Positions 50,295 to 59,770 of a DNA stretch of 64,000 bases are shown piece after piece. Location of the stretch: the NCBI GenBank assembly GCA_001780165.1, contig MFFQ01000037.1, forward strand, positions 62,001-126,000. Direction: 5' to 3'. A program made the translations under genes and the position numbers. Origin of the DNA: Candidatus Eisenbacteria bacterium RBG_16_71_46. Its GTDB lineage: Bacteria; Eisenbacteria; RBG-16-71-46. Each line of letters starts with the position of its first letter. The first letter of the stretch is position 1. The notes beneath the pieces are model-generated. The model ran no database searches. It was not told where the DNA came from and was given only the letters and a program-made list of their open reading frames with translations.

Positions 50295-51614
50295 TCAGGG
50301 ACGCAGGCGGTAGAGCATGCGCGGGAAGGCGATGGTCTCGCGCACGTGGTCGAGCCCCGCGATCCAGGCCAGGGTGCGCTCGACGCCGATCCCGAAGCCG
50401 GCGTGCGGCACCGAGCCGTAGCGGCGCAGGTCGAGGTACCACTGGAACGCCTCGCGCGGCAGCCCGTGCTCGTCGATGCGGCGCGCCAGCAGGTCGAGCG
50501 ACTCCATGCGCTGCCCGCCCCCGATGATCTCGCCGTAGCCCTCCGGCGCGAGGCAATCGCACGACAGGCACACGCGCGAATCGGCCGGATCCGGCTCCAT
50601 GTAGAAGGGCTTGACGGCCGCCGGATAGTGAGTGACGAACAGCGGCCGGTCGAACTGCTCGGAGAGCACGGTCTCGTCGGTGCCGCCGAAGTCGTTGCCC
50701 CATTCGAACGCGACGCCGGCCGCGTGAAGGCGCTCCACCGCCGCGTCGTAGCGGATGCGCGGAAACGGCGCCCGCACGCGCTCGAGTTTGGCGACGTCGC
50801 GCTCGACCGCGCGCAGGTCCTCGGCGCGGCGATCGAGCACCCGGCCCACGGTGTATTCGAGCAGGCGCTCCTCGAGCGCCACGATATCGTCGAGCGTGGC
50901 GAAGGCCCATTCGGGCTCCATCATCCAGAACTCGATCAGATGGCGTCGGGTCTTGCTCTTCTCGGCGCGAAAGGCCGGTCCGAAGCAGTACACCCGCCCG
51001 AGCGCCATGGCCGCCGCCTCGGCGTAGAGCTGGCCGCTCTGCGTGAGGAAGGCCTGCTCGCCGAAGTACGAGGTTTCGAACAGCGTCGTGGTGCCCTCGC
51101 AGGCGCTGGGCGTGAAGATCGGCGCGTCGACGAGCACGAAGGCCTCCCCGTCCATGAAATCGCGGAAGGCGCCCACGATCTCGGCGCGGATGCGCAGGAT
51201 CGCCTGCTGCCGCGCGGAGCGCAGCCAGAGGTGCCGGTGGTCCATGAGGAAGTCGATCCCGTGCTCCTTGGGGCTGATGGGAAAGCCCTCCGCCGCCGAT
51301 ACCACCCGGAGGGCCTGCAAACCCATCTCGACCCCGCCGGGCGAGCGCGCATCGGCCCGTAGCGAGCCGCGGACCACGAGCGAGGACTCCTGGCCGAGGC
51401 CGGCCGCCGCCTCCCATTCCGAAGCCGGCAAATCGCGCGCTCCGGCAACGCATTGCAGCGTGCCGCTCCCGTCACGCACCACCAGGAACTGGACCTTGCC
51501 GCTGGATCGGCGGTGGGTGAGCCAGCCCCGCACCTCGACTGTCTCGCCGAGGTGGCCGGCGGCGTCGGCGATGCGGATCCAGGGCGCGGTACCGGCCGCG
51601 GGCTCGATGCTCAT
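50295..51614 (-). CDS. asnS: Asparaginyl-tRNA synthetase
   Basis: A class II synthetase of 439 residues charging tRNA-Asn. An N-terminal OB-fold anticodon-binding domain ([19 protein letters not shown]) precedes the catalytic core; motif 2 is [19 protein letters not shown] and motif 3 is [11 protein letters not shown]. The sequence [14 protein letters not shown] is typical of AsnRS rather than AspRS. ATG at 51614 is chosen because AGGAG lies 11 bases upstream of it and downstream of the alternative GTG at 51635. Its promoter at 51770-51798 implies a 5' leader of about 150 bases. Confidence 0.95.
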   Translation of the reverse strand: MSIEPAAGTAPWIRIADAAGHLGETVEVRGWLTHRRSSGKVQFLVVRDGSGTLQCVAGARDLPASEWEAAAGLGQESSLVVRGSLRADARSPGGVEMGLQALRVVSAAEGFPISPKEHGIDFLMDHRHLWLRSARQQAILRIRAEIVGAFRDFMDGEAFVLVDAPIFTPSACEGTTTLFETSYFGEQAFLTQSGQLYAEAAAMALGRVYCFGPAFRAEKSKTRRHLIEFWMMEPEWAFATLDDIVALEERLLEYTVGRVLDRRAEDLRAVERDVAKLERVRAPFPRIRYDAAVERLHAAGVAFEWGNDFGGTDETVLSEQFDRPLFVTHYPAAVKPFYMEPDPADSRVCLSCDCLAPEGYGEIIGGGQRMESLDLLARRIDEHGLPREAFQWYLDLRRYGSVPHAGFGIGVERTLAWIAGLDHVRETIAFPRMLYRLRP

Positions 51615-51769
51615 CTCGTCGGGGTCTCCTGCCACCGCGGAGGGGCCGGGGTGGGTCGGCAGGCGCGCGGGCCCTCCGCGGCCCCCACGCCTGCCCGCGG
51701 GGCACGCGCGGCGGAAAATCGGTTCAAGCCCCCCCCGCCGGGGGCCGATAACCGGCTCGAACCCGGCGC

Positions 51770-51798
51770 AAGTTAGGGTCCAGGCCTTTTACTGTCAA
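51770..51798 (-). promoter_or_regulatory. Promoter of asnS
   Basis: TTGACA (51798-51793), 17 bp spacer, TAACTT (51775-51770). The leader between here and the ATG contains a CCGG-GTTCGAG-CCGG hairpin and strongly G-rich and C-rich runs that could form a larger structure. Confidence 0.6.
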
Positions 51799-51813
51799 GG
51801 GATTGATGACCTT

Positions 51814-53904
51814 ATGCCGTACCTGCACGGACGTCATGTGACCGCGCGCCGCCATTCCGCCACGCCACGCGGAGCCCTCACCCGAGTGGAGCGCCACGCC
51901 CCGGGACGGGCGGCGCCAACCCGTGCCTTCTTGGGTCTCTTGCTCACCGGCGTGCTGCTGGCATTGGGGCTGGTCGCGATCGCGCGGTCCGAGACCGTGG
52001 CCGACACCCGGCTGGCCGCCCTGGACGGCGGAGCGGGCCGGCGCCTCGCCCGCGCGACGCCCGATCGCGGAAGCGCGGGCCGCGCAATCGCCGTGACCCC
52101 ACCCGACAACCTGCAGGACCTTCAGGCCTGGCTCGCGTACAAGTCGCGCAGCCACGTACTCACCCTCCCCCAGGAGTCGCGCCTCTTCTACCGGCGTGGC
52201 CTGCTGGTGCGCGAGTCCGGCGGACTCGAAGAGGCGAGCCGACTCGCGCGCGGCGCGGCGGCCCTGGATCCGGGTTTCGTGGCGCCGCACCTCACCCTGG
52301 CGTCGTGGTACCTCCTGCGCGATCCCAGCCAGGCGTTGCTCCACTATGCGGCGGTGATCGAAATCGCGCGGCGCAACTTCGTCCTCCAGCTCTCGCTGCT
52401 CGCCAACCTGCTCTACGCCGGACTTCAGGCGGTCCTCCTCGGTCTGCTCGCGGCGGGACTGCTGATCGTGTTCCTGCGCGTCGGGGAACTGCACCACGCC
52501 TGGCGCGAGCGCCTCGGGCTACTGCTGTCGCTGGAGACCGGGAATTGGTGGGCGTGGGCGCTCCTCGTCCTGCCCTATCTGGCCGGCGTCGGACCGGTGC
52601 TGCCCACCATCTTCTTCCTCGGCCTGCTGTGGCCGCTGCTGCGAGCCGGGGAACGCGCCGTGTTCGTCACGCTGGTGCTCGCGCTCGCCCTCGTGCCCTG
52701 GACCGCCGGCATGCTGGACCGGCTGGCCTCGCCGCTGCGCGCCGATCAGGGACCGTTCTACGGCGTGTCGCTGCTCGAGGCGGAGTCCTACTCGGAGGAG
52801 CGAGTGAACCAGATGGCGGCGCTCGCCCAGCAGCAACCGGACAACCCGTTCGTCCAATTCGGACTGGCATGGACCGCGCGCCGCGGAAACGACATCGCGA
52901 CCGCAGAAGCGGCCTACCGGCGTGCGCTCGAGCTGTGGCCGGGCGACGTTCGGGTGCTGAACAACCTCGGCAATACCGTCGCCATGCAGGGCCGTCACGA
53001 CGAGGCCCTCGAGCTCTATCAGCAGGCGATCCGGGCCGACGGCACGAACGCCGCCGCCTACTTCAACGCGTCGCAGATCTACACGCAGCGCTTCGACTAC
53101 CGCGCGGCCAACGAGGCCCTGTCGACCGCCTCCTCGCTCAACTTCGAGATGGTCAAGAACTACCAGTCGGAGGCCGGCGCGGACGGCTTCATGCCTCTGG
53201 TGGACGAGTGGATCGCGCCGCAGGCGTTCTGGAGCATCCTCCTCCGCGGCGGCGCCGAGAAGGCCGCGCGCCCGGTGCTGCCGGCGTCGTGGCGGGCACG
53301 GATCGAGTTCTCGGGCTGGTGGTTCAGTGTGGTCGCGCTGCTGCTCGCCGCGGCCGCAGTGGCGCTCGGCACCGCTCAGCACCGCGCCATGCCACTCAGG
53401 CACTGCACGAACTGCGGCCGGGTCGTCTGCCGTCGCTGCGCCGAACGGCGGCGCGAGCTCGCGCTCTGTCCGGTATGCTCGGGCGTGGAAGCGCGCGCCG
53501 AGAGCTCCGAATTCGCCCACGTGCTGCTCCAGGAACAGCGCCGGCGGGCGCAGAGGCTCGCCCACCTGATGCGGGCGGGGCTCGCCACCCTGGTTCCCGG
53601 CTTCGGAGTCCTGGTCTTCCGGAGGACCTTCGCCGGCGTGATCCTGCTGGTGTGCGCGATGGCCCTGTCGGGCGGCTGGCTCGGTGTCCCGGCGCCGTTC
53701 GCCTACGAGCCGCGCCTCGCCTCGAGCGACGCCGGCGTTCCGCTGCCGCTCGCGATCGCGGCCTGGGTGGGCCTCTACCTCATCTCCATCGTCGCCTACC
53801 TCGCCCTGCGCGCCCGCGCCGAACTCCGAGCGGCCAAACTCGCGGCGCCCACCCGTTCCCGCAGCGCCCAGGCCTCGCGCTCCGCCACGGCGACCGCCGC
53901 CTAG
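51814..53904 (+). CDS. Multidomain membrane protein with TPR repeats and a zinc finger, function unknown
   Basis: A 696-residue protein: a helix at about 38-57, a first TPR-like pair (about 110-175), a four-helix membrane block (about 190-310), a second TPR block (about 345-430: VQFGLAWTARRGNDIATAEA and WPGDVRVLNNLGNTVAMQGR), another helix (about 495-515), a cysteine-rich zinc finger HCTNCGRVVCRRCAERRREL...CPVC (about 530-555), and two more helices (about 590-615, 645-665). ATG at 51814 is chosen; GTG at 51838 is possible. It is followed 8 bases later by the DUF4388 gene, which suggests a joint function. I did not recognise the family. Confidence 0.8.
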   Translation: MPYLHGRHVTARRHSATPRGALTRVERHAPGRAAPTRAFLGLLLTGVLLALGLVAIARSETVADTRLAALDGGAGRRLARATPDRGSAGRAIAVTPPDNLQDLQAWLAYKSRSHVLTLPQESRLFYRRGLLVRESGGLEEASRLARGAAALDPGFVAPHLTLASWYLLRDPSQALLHYAAVIEIARRNFVLQLSLLANLLYAGLQAVLLGLLAAGLLIVFLRVGELHHAWRERLGLLLSLETGNWWAWALLVLPYLAGVGPVLPTIFFLGLLWPLLRAGERAVFVTLVLALALVPWTAGMLDRLASPLRADQGPFYGVSLLEAESYSEERVNQMAALAQQQPDNPFVQFGLAWTARRGNDIATAEAAYRRALELWPGDVRVLNNLGNTVAMQGRHDEALELYQQAIRADGTNAAAYFNASQIYTQRFDYRAANEALSTASSLNFEMVKNYQSEAGADGFMPLVDEWIAPQAFWSILLRGGAEKAARPVLPASWRARIEFSGWWFSVVALLLAAAAVALGTAQHRAMPLRHCTNCGRVVCRRCAERRRELALCPVCSGVEARAESSEFAHVLLQEQRRRAQRLAHLMRAGLATLVPGFGVLVFRRTFAGVILLVCAMALSGGWLGVPAPFAYEPRLASSDAGVPLPLAIAAWVGLYLISIVAYLALRARAELRAAKLAAPTRSRSAQASRSATATAA

Positions 53905-53912
53905 GAGATCCC

Positions 53913-54992
53913 ATGGCACTGCAAGGAAACCTGCGCGACTTCTCGGCGACCGAGATCCTCCAGCTCGTCGCCTCCCAGCGCAAGACCGGTTGCCTGATGC
54001 TGGAGTGGAACACGGAGCGCGCGGTGGTCTACGTCCAGGAAGGCCGCATCGTATCCACCCGGCGCCCGGGCATGGTCAAAGACGACCCCCTGCTCGGGTT
54101 CCTGCTCAAGGTCCATCGCCTTTCCGACGAGCAGTACCGCGGCCTGCTCACGATCCAGCGCGAATCCAACCGCGACCTCGAGGACCTGCTGCTCAACGGC
54201 CGCTATCTCGAGGCGGATGAGCTCGCGGGCTTCGTCGAGCGCCAGATCCTCGACGACCTCATGCGCCTGACGCGCTGGGAGAGCGGCGGCTACCGCTTCG
54301 ATCCCAACAGCCGCTGGTCGAACACCCCGCTGGTGCGACTCAACATCGAGGGGGTGCTGATCGAGGCCGCCCGCAGGGTGGACGAACAGCGCCGCTTCGT
54401 CACCATCTTCCGGGACCCCTACCAGCTGCTGGGGGTGAAGGACCTGCCCGATCCGAACGAGCCGCTCTCCGAGGAGGAACGCGAGCTGTTCGGAGTCATC
54501 AACGGCAAGCACACCGTGGCCGAGATCGTCGAAGCCGCGTCCCTGTCCGAGTACGAGGCCTACGAATCGCTCCATCGCATGCTCGAGGCGTCCTGGATCG
54601 AAGTCGTGGGCCGCCGCGACCCGGGCCTACCCGACACCGGCGAGCGGCCGCCGGTGCCGGTGGTGCGCCGCAAGTCGCCGCTGCGCGAGCTGGCGATGGC
54701 GACGACCGTGGCGGCCTGTATGGTCGCGCTGCACTTCATCTCTTCTGCGGTGCCGCGCGCCGCGGTGCGCTCCGCCGCCGAGGACGTCTTCGCCGTGACC
54801 CAGGTCCGGGATCTGCGCCTGGCACTGGACCTCTTCCATCGGGAGCGTGGCAGTTACCCGCAGCGACTCGAGGAGCTGGTCGAGGACCGCTGGATCGCCC
54901 CGCGGCAGAGAAACATCGGCGGCTATCTCGTCCGCTACCGCCTCGATCCGGATGGGGACGCCTACACGCTCGAGCTCACGCCCGATCGCTAG
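53913..54992 (+). CDS. DUF4388 domain protein with pseudopilin-like C-terminus
   Basis: A 359-residue protein. The N-terminus (MALQGNLRDFSATEILQLVA; RKTGCLMLEW; about 1-110) is a DUF4388/PATAN domain, found in regulators of gliding and pilus systems. The middle (about 205-245) resembles a winged helix (FGVINGKHTVAEIVEAASLS). After a transmembrane helix (about 268-288) the C-terminus (VRDLRLALDLFHRERGSYPQ RLEEL) resembles the end of type II secretion pseudopilins. ATG at 53913 with AGGAG 6 bases upstream. Paired with the TPR/zinc protein. Confidence 0.82.
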   Translation: MALQGNLRDFSATEILQLVASQRKTGCLMLEWNTERAVVYVQEGRIVSTRRPGMVKDDPLLGFLLKVHRLSDEQYRGLLTIQRESNRDLEDLLLNGRYLEADELAGFVERQILDDLMRLTRWESGGYRFDPNSRWSNTPLVRLNIEGVLIEAARRVDEQRRFVTIFRDPYQLLGVKDLPDPNEPLSEEERELFGVINGKHTVAEIVEAASLSEYEAYESLHRMLEASWIEVVGRRDPGLPDTGERPPVPVVRRKSPLRELAMATTVAACMVALHFISSAVPRAAVRSAAEDVFAVTQVRDLRLALDLFHRERGSYPQRLEELVEDRWIAPRQRNIGGYLVRYRLDPDGDAYTLELTPDR

Positions 54993-55028
54993 AAGGCGCT
55001 CGAGGCTCGAGTTGCGCGATAGTTCAGG

Positions 55029-56090
55029 CTAGGCGCCCTCGATCAGCCACCTCGCGGCCTCGGCGAAATCCTCGCACACCCGGTCCGGTGGACGCGGGAC
55101 ACCCTCCCCCGCGAGCCGGCGCTCCTCGTCGCGGCCGTAGCCGCTGCGGACCAGCACGCCGCCGGCGCCCGCGCGGTGGCCGGTCTCGACGTCGATCAGC
55201 TTGTCGCCGATCATGACCGAGCGCGAGAGGTCGAGCACCAGGTCCTCGGCGGCGCGCTCGAGCAGCCCCGGCGCCGGCTTGCGACACGCGCAGCCGGCCT
55301 CGGGGCGATGGGGGCAGAAGTACACGGCGTCGAGTTCCACTCCCCGTGCGCGCAGCAGGCGCCGCAGACGGGCCATCGCCTGGTAAACCCGCGACAGCGG
55401 GAACAGTCCGCGTCCGACCCCCGATTGGTTCGAGACCAGCACCAGCGCGAAGCCCTGCGCGCGCAGGTTGCGCAGCGCCTGCGGCACGCCCGGCAGCAGC
55501 TCGAGATCGTCGGGGTCGGACAGATAGCCGCGCTCCACCACCAGCGTGCCGTCCCGGTCCGCGAAGACCGCCGGACGCGACACCCGCCCGCGATGACGCG
55601 CCAGCGCCCGCTCGCACGCGCGCTCGAGGATCTCGGTGTCGAGGTGGGTGGCGTCCGGGACGGCGGGCGGGGGCTCCGACGACCAGAGCGCCAGCCGGTC
55701 GAGACCGAGACCGTGCAATCGGGTCCGTGCCGCTTCGGCGTCCGATTCCTCGACCAGTCCCGAGGAATACAGCGTGCTCCATGCCCAGCGGTCGAGCGCC
55801 CGCCAGTCGCGCCCCACCGAGCCTTCGAGCCCCAGCACCATGCCGTGGGCCCCCCCGAGCCATCCGGCGAGCGCCGTGCGAGCCGGGTGCGCCCCCCCGC
55901 CCAACACCAGGTCCGCGCGCTCGCGCGCCAGACGGATTCCCGCCGGTGCGGGGCGCGGCGCCCGACCCGCCCCGTCCCCGATTCCCGGACCGTGCCACAG
56001 CACCTCGTGCCCACGGAGGGCGAGGCCACTCGCCGCGAGCCCCATGCGCCCCGCGGGCGAGAGGGAGCCCCCGTCCACGAGGAGCTTCAC
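55029..56090 (-). CDS. gmhB: Fusion of an uncharacterised N-terminal domain and D-glycero-D-manno-heptose 1,7-bisphosphate 7-phosphatase (HAD)
   Basis: A 353-residue protein. Residues about 173-353 are a GmhB-type HAD phosphatase: VFADRDGTLVVERGYL (nucleophile Asp178, Asp180), LVLVSNQSGVGRG, the zinc-loop cysteines in YFCPHRPEAGCACRKP, and VMIGDKLIDVETGHRAGA. GmhB makes heptose-1-phosphate for ADP-heptose. The first 170 residues (MKLLVDGGSLSPAGRMGLAA) resemble the N-terminal half of a GT-B fold but are too short for a complete enzyme. Start GTG at 56090 overlaps the stop of the heptosyltransferase gene. Confidence 0.88.
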   Translation of the reverse strand: MKLLVDGGSLSPAGRMGLAASGLALRGHEVLWHGPGIGDGAGRAPRPAPAGIRLARERADLVLGGGAHPARTALAGWLGGAHGMVLGLEGSVGRDWRALDRWAWSTLYSSGLVEESDAEAARTRLHGLGLDRLALWSSEPPPAVPDATHLDTEILERACERALARHRGRVSRPAVFADRDGTLVVERGYLSDPDDLELLPGVPQALRNLRAQGFALVLVSNQSGVGRGLFPLSRVYQAMARLRRLLRARGVELDAVYFCPHRPEAGCACRKPAPGLLERAAEDLVLDLSRSVMIGDKLIDVETGHRAGAGGVLVRSGYGRDEERRLAGEGVPRPPDRVCEDFAEAARWLIEGA

Positions 56091-57100
56091 GCCGCGATCT
56101 CGGCGCACGCGCGCGCGACGTCGTCCACCGTGATCGCCTCGAGGCAGCGATAGCCGATCGCACAGGTGCGGCGGAAGCACGGGGAGCAGACCGGCGGCTT
56201 CTGCACCACGCGCACCCGGGGCCCGAGCGGCGAGGTCCACGCGCTGCTGGTCGAGCCGAACAGCACCACGGTCGGGGCGCCCACCGCGGCGCTCAGATGA
56301 GCGAGCCCGGAATCGTTGCACACCGCCACCGCGCTCCCGGCGCACAACGCCGCCTGGGCGAGCAGGCCGGTCTCCCCCGCCAGCGGCGTCGCGCCACGGC
56401 CCACCGCTCGGGCGACCGCCTCGCAGGTGTCGCGCTCGGCCGCGGACCCGCACACCAGCACGCTCCGCCCATCCGACACCAGCCGGCGCCCGAGCTCGGC
56501 GAAACGCGCGATGCCCCAGCGCTTGGCCGGGCCGTAGAGCGCACCCGGCCCGAGCAGGGCGTGCCGGCCGCTCGACACTCCCCGTCGCTCCAGCACCGCG
56601 CCGGCCTCGATCGCCGCCCGCCGGGGGAGTGCCAGGATCGGCGTCGCCCCCGGGTCCACTCCGAGCACCGCGCCGAGGGCCAGATACTCGGTATGGAGGT
56701 GCAGGTCGCCACGCGCCCGCCGCCGGAGCGCGTGGGTGAGCAGCGGCCCGCGCGCCTCGTGCCGATAGCCCACGCGCACGCGGGCGCCGCAGCGCCATGC
56801 GAACCAGGCGCTCGAGAAGGAGGGCGGCAGCACCAGGGCGGCGTCCGGACCCCAGGCGCGCAGCCGCGCGGCGAGGGCGCGGCGCGCGGACCCGGCGCCC
56901 GGCCAGGCCTCGGAGCGATCGACCACCCCCTCCGCCCCGATCAGGTCGAGGAGCCCGGCCGGGGCCACCGCGCACAGCTCGGCTCGCGGGTGGTGGTGGC
57001 GGAGCGCGTGGAGCAGCGGGCGGGCGAGCATCAGGTCGCCGAGCCAGTTGGGGAGCCGGACGAGGAGTCGCCCGATCCCGCCGGCGCCGCCGTCCGCCAC
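56087..57100 (-). CDS. waaF: Glycosyltransferase family 9, heptosyltransferase II-like
   Basis: A 337-residue ADP-heptose:LPS heptosyltransferase-type protein with LVRLPNWLGDLMLARPLLHA at the N-terminus and VAVCNDSGLAHLSAAVGAPTVVLFGSTSSAW in the C-terminal donor-binding half, as in WaaF. CSPCFRRTCAIGYRC near the end is the usual cysteine cluster. Start GTG at 57100, with AGGA nine bases upstream, 11 bases after the proS stop. Together with gmhB it points to a heptose-containing inner core. Confidence 0.9.
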   Translation of the reverse strand: MADGGAGGIGRLLVRLPNWLGDLMLARPLLHALRHHHPRAELCAVAPAGLLDLIGAEGVVDRSEAWPGAGSARRALAARLRAWGPDAALVLPPSFSSAWFAWRCGARVRVGYRHEARGPLLTHALRRRARGDLHLHTEYLALGAVLGVDPGATPILALPRRAAIEAGAVLERRGVSSGRHALLGPGALYGPAKRWGIARFAELGRRLVSDGRSVLVCGSAAERDTCEAVARAVGRGATPLAGETGLLAQAALCAGSAVAVCNDSGLAHLSAAVGAPTVVLFGSTSSAWTSPLGPRVRVVQKPPVCSPCFRRTCAIGYRCLEAITVDDVARACAEIAA

Positions 57101-57111
57101 GCGACGGTTTC

Positions 57112-58566
57112 CTAGTAGGCCCGCGCGAACAGCGCGACGCGCCCGCCTCGGGCGAGGGTCGCGAACGGCGCCTGATCGCTCGGCACGCAGCGCAGGGTGG
57201 CGCCGGTGCGCTCCTTGATCTGGGCCTCGAGCTCGGCGTCGTCGTTCCACGGCACCACGATGAAGCCGCGCTTGGTCTCGAAGTGGGCCTCGATCTCGGC
57301 GAGAGTGGCCGCGGGAGCGGTGTTCTGCTCGCGGAATTCGAGCGCGGCGCGGAACAGCGCCGCTTGGACCTCGTCGAGCAGCGCCGGAAGCCGGGTGGCG
57401 AGGGCGTCGAGCGGGATCGACTCCTTGGCGCGGTTGTCGCGCCGCACGCTCATCACCGCGCCCTTGGCCACGTCCTTCGGACCCACCTCGAGCCGCACCG
57501 GCACCCCGCGTAGCTCGTGCTCGTTGTACTTCCAGCCCGGGGTGTACTGCTCGCGGTCGTCCACCAGCAGCCGCACCCGCGTTCCCAGTGCCTCGCGCAC
57601 CCGATCGATGAAGGCGCGCACCGCGGCGCGCTCCTCGTCCTTGCGCCAGATCGGCACCACCACCGCCTGCACTGGCGCGATCCGCGGCGGCAGCTTGAGC
57701 CCCTGGTCATCGCCGTGCGACATGATGACGGCGCCGATCAGGCGGGTGGATGCGCCCCACGAGGACTGGTAGACGTGCTGGCGTCGGCCCTGCTCGTCCT
57801 GGAAGGTGATGTCGAACACCTTCGCGAAGTGCTGGCCCAGATAGTGCGAGGTCCCGCACTGGAGCGCCTTGCCGTCGCGCATCAGCGCCTCGATCGAGTA
57901 CGTCATCTCGGCCCCGGCGAAACGCTCCGCATCGCTCTTGGGCCCCGCGAAAACCGGGATGGCGAGCTCGGTCTCGACGAAGTCGCGATAGACCTCGAGC
58001 ATCCGCAGCACCTCCTCCTGGCACTCGGCCTCGGTGGCGTGCGCCGTATGTCCCTCCTGCCACAGGAACTCGGTGGTGCGCAGGAACAACCGCGTGACCT
58101 TCTCCCAGCGCATGACGTTCGCCCACTGGTTGATGAGCACCGGCAGGTCGCGGTAGGACTCGATCCAGCGCGAGTACATCCGCCCGATGATCGCCTCGCT
58201 CGTCGGCCGGATGGCGAGGCGCTCCTCCAGCTCCTCGCGGCCACCGTGCGTCACCCAGGCGCATTCCGGCGCGAAGCCCTGCACGTGGTCGGCCTCGAGC
58301 TGGAGCAGCGACTCCGGGATGAGCAGCGGAAAATAGGCGTTCTGGTGGCCGGTCGCCCGGATCCGCCCGTCGAGCAGCCGCTGCATCTCTTCCCACATCG
58401 CGAAGCCGTAGGGCCGGATGACCATGCAGCCGCGCACCGGGGCGTAATCGGCGAGCTGCGCCTTGCGCACGACCTCCGTGTACCAGCGCGAAAAGTCGTC
58501 GGACTGGTCGGTGAGGTCCTCGACGAATTGCTTCTGCTTCTCGGTCTCGCTCAACGGTGTCTCCAC
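57112..58566 (-). CDS. proS: Prolyl-tRNA synthetase, archaeal/eukaryotic-like type
   Basis: A 484-residue class II synthetase without the inserted editing domain of E. coli ProRS, with the C-terminal extension of the archaeal-type group. Motif 2 region is RWEKVTRLFLRTTEFLWQEG, RPTSEAIIGRMYSRWI is the conserved core, and the C-terminal domain ends in ALFARAY. The start is GTG at 58566; the promoter at 58621-58649 gives a short leader. Confidence 0.95.
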   Translation of the reverse strand: METPLSETEKQKQFVEDLTDQSDDFSRWYTEVVRKAQLADYAPVRGCMVIRPYGFAMWEEMQRLLDGRIRATGHQNAYFPLLIPESLLQLEADHVQGFAPECAWVTHGGREELEERLAIRPTSEAIIGRMYSRWIESYRDLPVLINQWANVMRWEKVTRLFLRTTEFLWQEGHTAHATEAECQEEVLRMLEVYRDFVETELAIPVFAGPKSDAERFAGAEMTYSIEALMRDGKALQCGTSHYLGQHFAKVFDITFQDEQGRRQHVYQSSWGASTRLIGAVIMSHGDDQGLKLPPRIAPVQAVVVPIWRKDEERAAVRAFIDRVREALGTRVRLLVDDREQYTPGWKYNEHELRGVPVRLEVGPKDVAKGAVMSVRRDNRAKESIPLDALATRLPALLDEVQAALFRAALEFREQNTAPAATLAEIEAHFETKRGFIVVPWNDDAELEAQIKERTGATLRCVPSDQAPFATLARGGRVALFARAY

Positions 58567-58620
58567 TGGGAGGCTCCGGCACGCTCTCGCGCCGCGGCCG
58601 CGAGGGCCGGAGAGCGCGCG

Positions 58621-58649
58621 AGTATAGGAGCACCCCCGCCGCCCGACAA
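58621..58649 (-). promoter_or_regulatory. Promoter of proS
   Basis: TTGTCG (58649-58644), 17 bp spacer, TATACT (58626-58621); expected start of transcription about 50 bases before the GTG. Confidence 0.6.
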
Positions 58650-58720
58650 GCCGGCCCGCGCACGCTGCCCGCCCGGACGGCCGCGCGTGCGGGCGCGCGA
58701 CGCGTCGAACCGGGCGACGG

Positions 58721-59770
58721 TCAGGCGCCGGAGGCGGTGGCGATCCTCTCGACCGCGTCGAGCACGGTTTCGGGGCGCAGCTCGACCATGCAGCGGAAGT
58801 GGCCCCGCGGACAGCGCTCGCGGCCGTGCAGCGTGCAGGGCTGGCAGCCCTCGCGGCGGCACAGCACCGCGTGTCCTTCCCCCGCCGGCGCGAAGCCCAG
58901 CTCCGGCGCGGTGCTCCCGAACATCGCCGCCACCCGGAGGCCGCGCGCCGCGGCCAGATGCATGAGGCCGCTGTCGCTCGAAACGGCTGCCGCGCAGCGC
59001 GACATGAGCGCCGCCATCCGGGGCAGCGGCTCGCGGCACCAGCGCGCCTCGGCGTCGGCCTCCACTCGGGCCGCCAGCGCCGGCAGCGCCTGGCGCTCGG
59101 CTTCGAGCGAGAAGTAGAGCAGCGGCCGGCCGGCCTGGCGCAGGCGGTCGTGGAGCGCCAGCCAGTGCGACTCGGGCCAGCGCTTGGTGAAGTGTCGCGC
59201 CCCCGGGCACAGCGCCACCGGTGCCCGCCGCGGGCCCCATGGCGCGAGCCAGCCGGCCGCCCACGCCTCGGCCTCGGGGCCGGCCGCGACCCGTGGCGTT
59301 CCCTCGACCTCGACGCCGATCGGCCGCAGCGTCGCGGCGTAGCGCGCGAGCGCACTCGGCGCGGGGCGCGGTCGGCTCCAGCGCGCGTGCACCCAGCGCG
59401 CGCGGGTCAGACGGTGCGACGGGGCGCGCAGCACCGGGGCCTTCTGCCGGAAGGCGAGCAGCCGGGTGCGGACGTTGCCGTGCAGATCCACGATGAGGTC
59501 GCACGCCTCGAGCTCCGCTCCCATCGACACCACGTCCTCGAGTCGGCGGGCGTCCTTCTCCAGACGCCGGACCGAGGAGACCGCGGGATCGAAGCGCATG
59601 ACGTCCCCGAACTCCTCCTTGGTCCAGAAGGCGAGGTGGGCGTCGGGGAACGCGCGGCCCAGTGCGCGCATCACCGGCTGCGCGAGGATGACGTCGCCGA
59701 GCGACGACAGCCGTAGCACCGCGATCCGCGAGAATCCGGCGGCCGGCACCGGGACCGGCTTCACCCTCAA
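58721..59770 (-). CDS. Glycosyltransferase family 9 (heptosyltransferase-like)
   Basis: A 349-residue GT9 protein: IAVLRLSSLGDVILAQPVMR at the N-terminus (acceptor domain), CPGARHFTKRWPESHWLAL and AAVSSDSGLMHLAAARGLRVAAMFGST in the donor domain, plus a C-terminal cysteine cluster (CRREGCQPCTLHGRERCPRG). Closest in style to WaaC/WaaF-type heptosyltransferases. Start TTG at 59770 overlaps the stop of the msbA-like gene; GTG at 59764 is an alternative. Confidence 0.88.
   Translation of the reverse strand: MRVKPVPVPAAGFSRIAVLRLSSLGDVILAQPVMRALGRAFPDAHLAFWTKEEFGDVMRFDPAVSSVRRLEKDARRLEDVVSMGAELEACDLIVDLHGNVRTRLLAFRQKAPVLRAPSHRLTRARWVHARWSRPRPAPSALARYAATLRPIGVEVEGTPRVAAGPEAEAWAAGWLAPWGPRRAPVALCPGARHFTKRWPESHWLALHDRLRQAGRPLLYFSLEAERQALPALAARVEADAEARWCREPLPRMAALMSRCAAAVSSDSGLMHLAAARGLRVAAMFGSTAPELGFAPAGEGHAVLCRREGCQPCTLHGRERCPRGHFRCMVELRPETVLDAVERIATASGA

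Noticed and set aside
51756..51770. tRNA T-arm-like CCGGGTTCGAGCCGG (minus strand)
   Set aside because: The stem is only four pairs in the correct register and no acceptor, D-arm or anticodon arm surrounds it.
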